From NCBI GenBank assembly GCA_934589835.1, contig CAKTOK010000043.1, positions 1-13,240 on the forward strand: DNA of 13,240 nucleotides. Direction: 5' to 3'. This DNA comes from an uncultured Oscillospiraceae bacterium (GTDB taxonomy: Bacteria; Bacillota; Clostridia; Oscillospirales; Oscillospiraceae). Position 1 is the first letter of the stretch; each line of letters opens with the position of its first letter. Positions 1 to 5,743 of this stretch are shown here, piece after piece. Under the pieces are notes generated by a model that was not told the origin of the DNA, ran no database searches, and saw only the letters and a program-made list of their open reading frames with translations. Both the position numbers and the translations under genes were made by a program.

Positions 1-456
1 GTATAGGCGCCACCGGCGGCAACTGCCACGATATCTGTCCACTCGAATACATCGCATTGACCGTACTCATTGTAACCACAGGCCACCACCGTACCATCGA
101 ATCTCAGCCCGACCGTATAGGCGCCACCGGCGGCAACTGCCACGATATCTGTCCACTCGAATACATCGCATTGACCGTACTCATTGTAACCGCAGGCCAC
201 CACCGTACCATCGGATCTCAGCCCGACCGTATAGGCGCCACCGGCGGCAACTGCCACGATATCTTTCCAGCCGGATACATCGCATTGACCGCTCACATTC
301 TGTCCGCAAGCCACCACCGTACCATCGGATTTCAGTCCGACCGTATGGGCATTACCGGCGGCAACTGCCACGATATCTTTCCAGCCGGATACATTGCATT
401 GACCGTCATCATTTTTTCCGCAGGCCAGCACTGTGCCGTCCACCCGAAAACCTATT
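1..456. repeat. Four tandem 114-base units coding for RCC1-like repeats
   Basis: Units begin at 1, 115, 229 and 343, and a worn fifth unit begins at 457. Each codes for 38 residues on the minus strand. The units at 1 and 115 differ at only two of 114 bases, one silent and one changing Ser to Phe. The third and fourth differ more, mainly at the NEY/NVS and FEW/SGW positions. Such near-identity suggests recent duplication or conversion between units. The array may continue beyond base 1. Confidence 0.93.
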
Positions 457-1967
457 GTGCGTGCCGAGCCGCAGACGACCATGCTTGACGTGTGGCAGTG
501 ATGGTATACCCATCGCTTCTCCAGCATCTTTTCCTGTAGTTCCTTTTTGTGGCGTGCTTCTTCTTCCCTGCGGCGGTTTGCTTCCTCTTGGCGGAGTGCT
601 TCTTCTTCCCTGCGGCGGTTTGCTTCCTCTTGGCGGAGTGCTTCTTCTTCCCTGCGGCGGTTTGCTTCCTCTTGGCGGCGTGCTGCTTCTTCTTGTACAC
701 TTACCTCGTGCTTAAAAATATCATGAATATTTTTGATAAGATACTTTCTTTGTGCGGCATCATATATTTTCTTTAGTTCCAACTGTTCAGCTTCGTTGGC
801 AAAGCACATAGCCCGGTCAAAGTCCTTAAAGGTATCCAGTCGGACAATTACTGTATCCAGCGTGGCAACAGACGGCAGGTGCAGCGTGGCAAGCACATTT
901 CCGAGATATGCGCGGCTGTTGCGTGGATCAATATCAAGCACACGCTCAAAGTACTCGTGCGCCTTTTGATAATCTTCGTCCTCCAGAAACATCCACGCCC
1001 GATCTAACAGGGAATCCGCTGTAGCATTTACCGGTGCATTCACCGCCGCGGGCGCAGGCGCAGCGCCCGCACCTTTCCCCATGATCTTATCCACACCCCG
1101 CAGGAGATCCTGCATCGCGCCTACCTTGCCCATGTCCTGCGCCTGCAACTTGGCGAACTCCTTGGGCATATCGTAGGCGTCGATACCCTTGTAGCAGGGG
1201 ATCAGGTGCTTGCTCTTGTCCTTGGTCATCAGCTGCAAAAAGCGGCTCCACTCGTTTTTCACCCACACGGCGTTGTAATATTCATAGTCCGTGCCGAAGG
1301 CCAGCATGATCTTGGCGGAGTGCAGCGCGGCAAAGATGTACGGCTCATACTCCGTGCCCAGCTTGTCCTCCAGCGAAATGCGGCTGAAAAACACCCGGTA
1401 ACCTTTCTCCGTCAGCGCGTCGTACACATCCTGCGCGATGACGCTGTCCACGGTGCGCTGTCCATCCTCGGCAGTCTCCTTGTAGCAGATGAAAATATCG
1501 TAGGGCGGCTCCTTGCCGGACACCTCCACGATGCCCCGGCGCAGCTCCTCAATGGCCTTGGCCTCGTCCCGGTAGACACGCCGCGCCACGGCGTCGGCGT
1601 TCTCCAGCGCCTGCTCGAAGTCGTTGTCTTCCATCACGCTGTCAAAGCTGGAGCGGTGGCAGGTGGGAATTTTCTTCCCCGTGGTGGGATCGTCCACGTA
1701 CTCAATGCCGTAGCGGCACAGCACAAGGCCCCAGTAGGCCTCGGCCTCCGTGGGGAAGTCCGCCACGATGCTCTCATACACACCGGCAGCCTTGTCGAAC
1801 TCACAGGCGAGGCGCAGCCGGTTGGCACGGGCGAACAGTGTCAGCTTTTTCTCATTGTCAGCGGCGGGTACCGTCTGCTGAGAACCACAGTATTCGCACA
1901 CGGCGACGCTGCTGCCCTCGATCAGCTCCAGATCTCCACCACACATTTTGCATTTGATAACAGACAT
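1..1967 (-). CDS. TIR-domain protein with zinc ribbon, coiled coil and RCC1-like repeats (3' end cut by window)
   Basis: At least 655 residues are visible and the frame stays open to base 1. Domains in order: a zinc ribbon with C6, C9, C24 and C27; a helical, TPR-like stretch at about 40-145; a TIR domain at about 155-290, opening with YDIFICYKE and containing SRISLEDKLGTEYEPY; a TPR-like pair of helices at about 318-355; a charged coiled coil of 14-residue units at about 425-472; and RCC1-like 38-residue units from about 496 to the edge, each with the pattern GLxxDGTVVACG, GQCDV, DIVAVAAG. E200 (in SLED) sits where NADase TIR domains carry their catalytic Glu after a Leu, though E206 and E208 are also possible. 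TIR domains of this kind cleave NAD or make signalling nucleotides. The start at 1967 has AGGGGAG seven bases upstream. The gene follows the RHH gene by 17 bases, so it is probably co-transcribed from the promoter at 2241-2269. The role is not known; a sensor-effector in phage defence is my best guess. Confidence 0.85.
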   Translation of the reverse strand, partial: MSVIKCKMCGGDLELIEGSSVAVCEYCGSQQTVPAADNEKKLTLFARANRLRLACEFDKAAGVYESIVADFPTEAEAYWGLVLCRYGIEYVDDPTTGKKIPTCHRSSFDSVMEDNDFEQALENADAVARRVYRDEAKAIEELRRGIVEVSGKEPPYDIFICYKETAEDGQRTVDSVIAQDVYDALTEKGYRVFFSRISLEDKLGTEYEPYIFAALHSAKIMLAFGTDYEYYNAVWVKNEWSRFLQLMTKDKSKHLIPCYKGIDAYDMPKEFAKLQAQDMGKVGAMQDLLRGVDKIMGKGAGAAPAPAAVNAPVNATADSLLDRAWMFLEDEDYQKAHEYFERVLDIDPRNSRAYLGNVLATLHLPSVATLDTVIVRLDTFKDFDRAMCFANEAEQLELKKIYDAAQRKYLIKNIHDIFKHEVSVQEEAARRQEEANRRREEEALRQEEANRRREEEALRQEEANRRREEEARHKKELQEKMLEKRWVYHHCHTSSMVVCGSARTIGFRVDGTVLACGKNDDGQCNVSGWKDIVAVAAGNAHTVGLKSDGTVVACGQNVSGQCDVSGWKDIVAVAAGGAYTVGLRSDGTVVACGYNEYGQCDVFEWTDIVAVAAGGAYTVGLRFDGTVVACGYNEYGQCDVFEWTDIVAVAAGGAY
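554..695. repeat. 42-base tandem repeats in the coiled-coil coding part
   Basis: Units begin at 554, 596, 638 and 680 (the last partial), a constant step of 42 bases. On the minus strand each gives 14 residues of the type ALRQEEANRRREEE, that is two heptads, which suits a long charged helix between the TIR/TPR part and the RCC1-like part. The two inner units are almost identical in DNA. Confidence 0.9.
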
Positions 1968-1984
1968 GCTCTATCTCCCCTCGT

Positions 1985-2203
1985 TTATTTCTGTGGACGG
2001 TCAGTTCCGTCCTGTCGTTCCGATACTTCCATGTGTTCTAATGCGAACTCAAAGCACTTCACCATGATCTCGTTGCGGGTGCAGCCCACATACTTGGCGA
2101 TTGCGTCAATATCCCGGAGCATATCCTTGGGCAGACGCATGGAGATCACGGCGGATTCCTCCGTATACTTCTTCGGCCGGATGATCAATTTTGGCACAGC
2201 CAT
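1985..2203 (-). CDS. Ribbon-helix-helix (CopG/Arc-like) DNA-binding protein
   Basis: This 72-residue protein has a short basic start (MAVPKLIIRPKKY), then the strand-helix-helix pattern SAVISMRLPKDMLRDIDAIA followed by VGCTRNEIMVKCFEFALEHME, as in CopG/Arc/MetJ-like repressors. Such proteins bind DNA as dimers through the strand. The start at 2203 is chosen because GGGAGG lies just upstream; an in-frame ATG further up at 2269 would lie in the promoter. The gene is first in an operon with the TIR gene, 17 bases apart. Its promoter is framed by a perfect inverted repeat, so self-repression is likely. It could be the antitoxin-like or regulatory partner of the TIR protein; that is inference. Confidence 0.82.
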   Translation of the reverse strand: MAVPKLIIRPKKYTEESAVISMRLPKDMLRDIDAIAKYVGCTRNEIMVKCFEFALEHMEVSERQDGTDRPQK

Positions 2204-2231
2204 AGCAACACCTCCCGGGTGGCCGAAATTA

Positions 2232-2275
2232 CGCATATTGATTATACTACGATTGTATTCTGCTGACAATATGCG
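2232..2275. promoter_or_regulatory. Perfect inverted repeat framing the RHH-TIR promoter (candidate operator)
   Basis: CGCATATTG at 2232-2240 and its exact reverse complement CAATATGCG at 2267-2275 lie 26 bases apart. One arm overlaps the -35 box and the other covers the likely transcription start. An RHH dimer bound to each arm would block RNA polymerase. A partial third copy, GCATATT, occurs at 2342-2348. Confidence 0.6.
2241..2269 (-). promoter_or_regulatory. Sigma-70-type promoter of the RHH-TIR operon
   Basis: Read on the minus strand: TTGTCA at 2269-2264, a 17-base spacer, then TATAAT at 2246-2241. This is five of six and six of six to consensus. Transcription should start near 2234, leaving a leader of about 30 bases before the RHH start codon. 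Confidence 0.8.
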
Positions 2276-2288
2276 CGGAGCATAGGGT

Positions 2289-2315
2289 GGCGAATAATGG
2301 GAAAATTCGGCGAAT
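2289..2315. repeat. Direct repeat GGCGAAT upstream of the RHH-TIR promoter
   Basis: GGCGAAT occurs at 2289-2295 and 2309-2315, exactly 20 bases apart, about two helix turns. The pair lies 20 to 46 bases upstream of the -35 box, where an activator could sit. It may also be chance. Confidence 0.25.
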
Positions 2316-2386
2316 GATACATAAAATCCACTCTAATTTGTGCATATTTAACGCCATGCGTCCGGAGCCGAATTGACGATAAGAAA

Positions 2387-2418
2387 GAACGGCACGAAGG
2401 GTACCCTTCGTGCCGTTC
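2387..2418 (-). terminator. Perfect 32-base palindrome, terminator of the DUF6076-like gene
   Basis: Bases 2387-2418 form a perfect palindrome centred on GGGTACCC, beginning GAACGGCACGAA. On the minus strand it lies 33 bases past the stop of the DUF6076-like gene and is followed by a T-rich stretch (TTTCTTATC). It can also fold on the plus strand. Confidence 0.7.
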
Positions 2419-2450
2419 GCAGTTTTGCATTTTCTGATTTGCGTTTGTTC

Positions 2451-3443
2451 TTACATTTTGTCTCTGTTTACAAAATCTTCCCTAATAACCTTCAGAGCGT
2501 CTTTCTCGGAGAGTTTTCCTGCAAGGTACGCATCCCGGGCCTCCGTTGCATTTTCCAACCACTCATAATACTCCGCATAGCTCAGATCTCTTTTGGATGC
2601 CTTTTTATTCGGATCCAGCGCACGCTCATAGCGTTTGTACATTCGCTGCTTTGCACGGTCAAATTCCTCCACGACCTTTTTATTCTGCGCCTGCAGCTTA
2701 TGCTTCAATGCAGGACCCAAATCCTTGCATGTTTTATCGTCCTTCAGCACTCTGTCGCAATACAAGGTTTTCTTGGCGGTCTTTGGAATGAAGTATCTGC
2801 CGCAGCATTCACACAGCGCTACGCGCGGTTCGGCAGCGATAAAGTGGAGTACCAGAAACGTGTAGTAGTCAGCCGCAGAACGGAACAGATACTCAGGGGT
2901 ATGCAGATTTGAAAAGCTGGAAATCTGTGTGAATTCTACCTCCTGCAAGCTCCGGTATTTCTTGTCCAGATCGACGGGGACATGGAAGCGCATATCCCGC
3001 AGGATATTGTTCACAGAGAATTGTGTAAGCATCACCGCAGACAATTCTGAAATGATTTTCTCCACGGCAGTCACGGGGTATGTGTCGCTCCCGTCAGCAG
3101 TGGGGATTCGGTCTTCCATGATGGTTCTCGTAAGCGTTCCATATAGGGGATCGTTTTCTTCAAACTCCTCGATCAAATCCTGCACCGTATCCTGTATAAA
3201 CTCAAATACGCGCATATCGACGGTATCCTTCCCGTCGCCGTCCTGCGTGACCAGATATGCAGCGGACAGCCGGATGCGATCTACGATAAAGGCATAGAAA
3301 TCAAAAATGAGTTCAGAGAACAGGATGACCTCGTCATTCAGCGTTGTCGCCTCCAATTCTGTCTCGCCGGATACGGAAACCAACGTGCGTTTCAGACTTC
3401 CGTCGTCGCCCAGCGTGACATACAGGCCGAGTTTTCTCTCCAT
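2451..3443 (-). CDS. DUF6076-like zinc-finger protein of unknown function
   Basis: This is a soluble 330-residue protein with no signal peptide or membrane segment. The N-terminal two thirds are mixed helix and strand and acidic, for example IEEFEENDPLYG at about 91-102. A cysteine cluster follows: CECCGRYF at 211-218, then C229 and C239 (LYCDR, KTC), which can bind zinc. The tail is a lysine-rich helical region (about 245-330). From memory this matches DUF6076, a family common in gut Firmicutes and often near mobile DNA; the match was not searched. The start at 3443 is preferred over one nine codons upstream because GGAAGG precedes it. The gene has its own extended -10 promoter and a palindromic terminator, so it is transcribed alone. 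It runs divergently from the ATPase gene. Confidence 0.78.
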   Translation of the reverse strand: MERKLGLYVTLGDDGSLKRTLVSVSGETELEATTLNDEVILFSELIFDFYAFIVDRIRLSAAYLVTQDGDGKDTVDMRVFEFIQDTVQDLIEEFEENDPLYGTLTRTIMEDRIPTADGSDTYPVTAVEKIISELSAVMLTQFSVNNILRDMRFHVPVDLDKKYRSLQEVEFTQISSFSNLHTPEYLFRSAADYYTFLVLHFIAAEPRVALCECCGRYFIPKTAKKTLYCDRVLKDDKTCKDLGPALKHKLQAQNKKVVEEFDRAKQRMYKRYERALDPNKKASKRDLSYAEYYEWLENATEARDAYLAGKLSEKDALKVIREDFVNRDKM

Positions 3444-3468
3444 TGGCGTACCTTCCCATTTTGTCCAC

Positions 3469-3503
3469 AAGTGATCTTTCTCCGCAGCGAAGGAAGATCA
3501 CTT
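3469..3503. other. Ten-base inverted repeat in the divergent intergenic region
   Basis: AAGTGATCTT at 3469-3478 pairs perfectly with AAGATCACTT at 3494-3503, with a 15-base loop that can add two more pairs. On the plus strand it runs into TTTTT (3502-3506), so it could be a terminator guarding the ATPase gene from left-hand read-through. On the minus strand it falls in the leader of the DUF6076-like mRNA, just before its ribosome site. Confidence 0.5.
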
Positions 3504-3527
3504 TTTCATGTATAGCGTCCTGCATTC

Positions 3528-3536
3528 ATTATACCA
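3528..3536 (-). promoter_or_regulatory. Extended -10 promoter of the DUF6076-like gene
   Basis: The minus strand reads TGGTATAAT at 3536-3528, a TG-N-TATAAT extended -10 element. No good -35 box lies 16-18 bases upstream, as is usual for this class. Transcription should start near 3521, giving a leader of about 78 bases with the hairpin at 3469-3503. Confidence 0.6.
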
Positions 3537-3588
3537 TGAACACACTGGGTCGTACAGAAAAATAAACTTTAGATTGGAGATGATATGC

Positions 3589-4602
3589 ATGACGCATCAA
3601 CAACTGCAAACCATCGACGCGGACACGCTGCTGTCCACTACATTGCCGCCCACACGGTTCATCATAGACCGGCTGCTGCCGCAGGGGTTACACATCCTTG
3701 CCGGAGCACCGAAGGTGGGCAAATCGTGGCTGGCTCTATGGCTGTGTCTGCAAGTGGCGCAGGGAACAAGCGTGTGGGACTTCCCGACCCATAGAGGCAC
3801 TGTGCTCTACCTCTGCCTGGAGGACAGCCTCACCCGTATCCAAAGCCGCCTGTTTCAGATCACCGACGACGCGCCGGAGGCACTGCGCTTTGCCACCATC
3901 GCCGCAGGCATCGGCGAGGGGCTGGAGGAGCAGCTCACCAACTTTCTTACGCAGCACCCCGACACCTCGCTGGTGGTCATCGACACATTACAGCGCATCC
4001 GCACCGGCAGCGACAGCGGCAATCCCTACGCCAACGACTACCGTGACATCTCTGTACTGAAGGCGTTGGCGGACAAGCACCACATCGCCATCCTGCTCAT
4101 TCACCACCTCCGTAAGATGAACGATGACGATCCCATGAACATGATCTCCGGCACAACGGGCATCAGCGGAGCGACAGACAGCAACTTCGTGCTAAAGGAA
4201 CGCAGGCGCGGCAGCGGCGAAGCCACCCTGTACTGCACCGGACGGGACATAGAATACCGCGAGCTGCCGCTGGTATTCGATAAGAGCGGCTACACATGGC
4301 GGCTGACAGAGCTGGTGGAGGGGGAGTGCATTTCTATCGACCCGGAGGCAATTTCCCTCTCTGTCTTTCTGCGGGGGCTGGGCAGCTTTGAGGGAACGGC
4401 TACAGAGTTGAGTGTGCTGCTGGAAGCAAAGACAGGGGAGAGGCTAACGCCCAGTGTGCTGTCCAAACGGCTGGTGAAATATGCGGAGGTGCTGGAACAG
4501 AACGGTATCCGCGTGGTCAGCGAACGCACACGGACAACGCGGATGCTGAGTATCCTTTGCCTTCCGTGTGACGGGAGTGACGGCAGTGACGGGAAAAACT
4601 GA
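3589..4602 (+). CDS. RepA-like AAA/RecA-fold ATPase (replication helicase type)
   Basis: This 337-residue protein has Walker A GAPKVGKS at 39-46, the acidic strand VLYLCLED at 72-79, Walker B LVVID at 128-132 followed by TLQRIR, and LLIHHLRK at 169-176, then SGTTGISGATDSNFVL at about 187-202. These features fit the RecA-fold ATPases annotated as RepA-like or AAA_25 in plasmids, phages and integrative elements. They are thought to be hexameric helicases or initiator partners. A winged-helix-like part follows at about 255-325. The start at 3589 is chosen for the GGAG nine bases upstream; earlier in-frame ATGs lack one. The last codons (DGSDGSDGK) are written by the iteron-like repeats at 4568-4592. 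No clear promoter was seen. It is probably the replication gene of the element. Confidence 0.8.
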   Translation: MTHQQLQTIDADTLLSTTLPPTRFIIDRLLPQGLHILAGAPKVGKSWLALWLCLQVAQGTSVWDFPTHRGTVLYLCLEDSLTRIQSRLFQITDDAPEALRFATIAAGIGEGLEEQLTNFLTQHPDTSLVVIDTLQRIRTGSDSGNPYANDYRDISVLKALADKHHIAILLIHHLRKMNDDDPMNMISGTTGISGATDSNFVLKERRRGSGEATLYCTGRDIEYRELPLVFDKSGYTWRLTELVEGECISIDPEAISLSVFLRGLGSFEGTATELSVLLEAKTGERLTPSVLSKRLVKYAEVLEQNGIRVVSERTRTTRMLSILCLPCDGSDGSDGKN

Positions 4603-4649
4603 TATGGTGCCTGTGTTGAATTTGCCGTCACACCTGTCACAGCCGTCAC
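4568..4649. repeat. Iteron-like 9-base repeats in inverted clusters (candidate replication origin)
   Basis: GTGACGG occurs at 4568, 4577 and 4586, a strict 9-base step. Then its reverse complement appears at 4625 (CCGTCAC), 4634 (CTGTCAC, one change) and 4643 (CCGTCAC), again every 9 bases. The two clusters mirror each other about 4608. The left cluster lies inside the end of the ATPase gene and the right cluster just past its stop. Such arrays next to a RepA-like gene are typical binding sites for replication initiators, but the whole could also fold as a long imperfect hairpin and act as a terminator. Confidence 0.6.
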
Positions 4650-5089
4650 GGAGCGAAAATGTACCGATTTTTGACAGCGGCACACGATGCTATTTCACTC
4701 CAAAAAATCACGATTTTGGAGCAAACCCGGAGAAGGAAAAGGGAAATTCACAGCCACACCGCGCCTCGCGCCCTTTGCCCGCCGTGTTGCCGCCTGTGGG
4801 CCGGTGTGTGGCCTCGCAGGGCGGAGGTAGGGTACGGATACCACCCGGCCCATTTGGGCGCGTGTTGGGGAGCCTTTCGGTGCGCCGAAAGCGAAGCAGG
4901 AGAAAGGGGCGGCGTCGTGGATGCCCCCGCCCCGGTCACTTCTGCCCGCAGTGCGGGCAGTTGCGCCGTTCCACCACCGGCGTCGTAGAAGGGAATTTTC
5001 GGCGGGCAGTGGGGTCGAGAACAGAAAAAATCCCGCAGTTACGGGAAAAGCTGCGGGGTCGCGGCAAAAATTCAAGGAGGAAAGCCAAG
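4603..5089. other. Non-coding region of 487 bases rich in inverted repeats
   Basis: No convincing gene was found. Besides the iteron-like cluster, four clear hairpins are present: CTCCAAAA/TTTTGGAG (4698-4705 with 4714-4721), CTTTCGG/CCGAAAG (4874-4880 with 4885-4891), CTGCCCGC/GCGGGCAG (4942-4949 with 4953-4960), and CCCGCAG/CTGCGGG (5032-5038 with 5051-5057). The last one lies just before the AAGGAGG of the next gene and could affect its translation. The density of hairpins suggests an origin of replication or transfer, or a structured RNA. No relaxase nick site was recognised. Confidence 0.5.
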
Positions 5090-5491
5090 ATGACAAATAG
5101 CAAGGAAAAGTACGCTTTTTGGCTTACGCCGGAAGCGAAGAAAATGATAGAAATAAACGCGCCGCTGGCTAACTGCGGCAGCCAAAGTGATTTCGTGGAG
5201 AAGGCGGTTCGGTTCTATGACGGCTACCTGAAGGTGCAGAACGCCGGAGCGTTCCTGCCCCACGCAGTGGCTGATGTGCTGGAAGGTACGCTGGGCATGT
5301 TCGCAAACCGCATGGCCAAGCTGCTGTTTAACCTGACCGTGGAGCACAACATCACCAACCACCTGCTGGCGGCAGACGTGGACATGACACGCGAGGAGTA
5401 CAACAAGCTGCGCGGCGGAAGCGTCCGCGAGGTCACCAGCACACGCGGCACGATCTCACTGCGGGATGTGATCAGCGACTCACAAGAGTGA
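5090..5491 (+). CDS. RHH-like small protein of a mobile element, function unknown
   Basis: This 133-residue protein starts with KYAFWLTPEAKKMIEI followed by NCGSQSDFVEKAVRFYDGYL, a strand-helix-turn-helix arrangement like the RHH fold. A second, helical part follows (about 60-95), with ADVLEGTLGMFANRMAKLLF, and then DMTREEYNKLRGGS and a polar tail. The start is fixed by AAGGAGG nine bases upstream. It lies 16 bases before the next small gene and in one apparent operon with the recombinase. MobC-like relaxosome accessory proteins and partition or copy-control proteins have this size and fold, and its place right after the hairpin-rich region fits a protein that binds there. I do not recognise a named family with certainty. 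Confidence 0.68.
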   Translation: MTNSKEKYAFWLTPEAKKMIEINAPLANCGSQSDFVEKAVRFYDGYLKVQNAGAFLPHAVADVLEGTLGMFANRMAKLLFNLTVEHNITNHLLAADVDMTREEYNKLRGGSVREVTSTRGTISLRDVISDSQE

Positions 5492-5507
5492 CGATTGGAG
5501 GTGCATC

Positions 5508-5711
5508 ATGTTTCTATACGAGGGAGACTGTTTAAAAAATGTGACTGTCATTCGAGGCGTCCGATATGTGACAGTCAGTCACTACAGCGGTAACAAAGAT
5601 GTCTGTGACAAGCTGGGAGAGCTGCTCACCGATGCCTTTCGTTCATGCGATCTGCACGAAGTTACGAATGCTTCTTCGTCAGATGTGGATATAGCTATTG
5701 ACGGAGACTAA
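5508..5711 (+). CDS. Small TnpW-like protein upstream of the recombinase
   Basis: This is a 67-residue protein with GGAGGT six bases before its ATG. Its core, VIRGVRYVTVSHYSG followed by DKLGELLTDAF, follows the pattern seen in the small TnpW-like proteins found in Tn4451-type and related Clostridial elements (IG-x-TTY-x-V-x-V-x-FS, then a helix with K-I/L-x-x-L). Their role is unknown. It sits between the RHH-like gene and the recombinase, 32 bases before the latter, so it is translated as part of the same operon. The family link is by pattern only. Confidence 0.62.
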   Translation: MFLYEGDCLKNVTVIRGVRYVTVSHYSGNKDVCDKLGELLTDAFRSCDLHEVTNASSSDVDIAIDGD

Positions 5712-5743
5712 GGGTATTGTGTGTGGCGAAAGGAGTGAAAGCT

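Noticed and set aside
1..456. CRISPR-like array
   Set aside because: The repeats are directly adjacent 114-base units with no spacers, and they code for a regular 38-residue protein repeat.
57..488. Plus-strand frame with tandem repeats
   Set aside because: It is the antisense reading of the RCC1-like units; the repeat pattern comes from the DNA repeat and has no start signal of its own.
1206..2285. Long plus-strand open frame of 359 codons
   Set aside because: It is antisense to the TIR and RHH genes, which have clear domains, a promoter and ribosome sites. The translated product is low in recognisable motifs.
4568..5089. Long frame reading through the iterons and hairpins into the RHH-like gene
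   Set aside because: The upstream 174 codons have no family-like sequence and strong Arg/Gly/Pro bias from GC-rich DNA, while AAGGAGG at 5075-5081 fixes the start at 5090.
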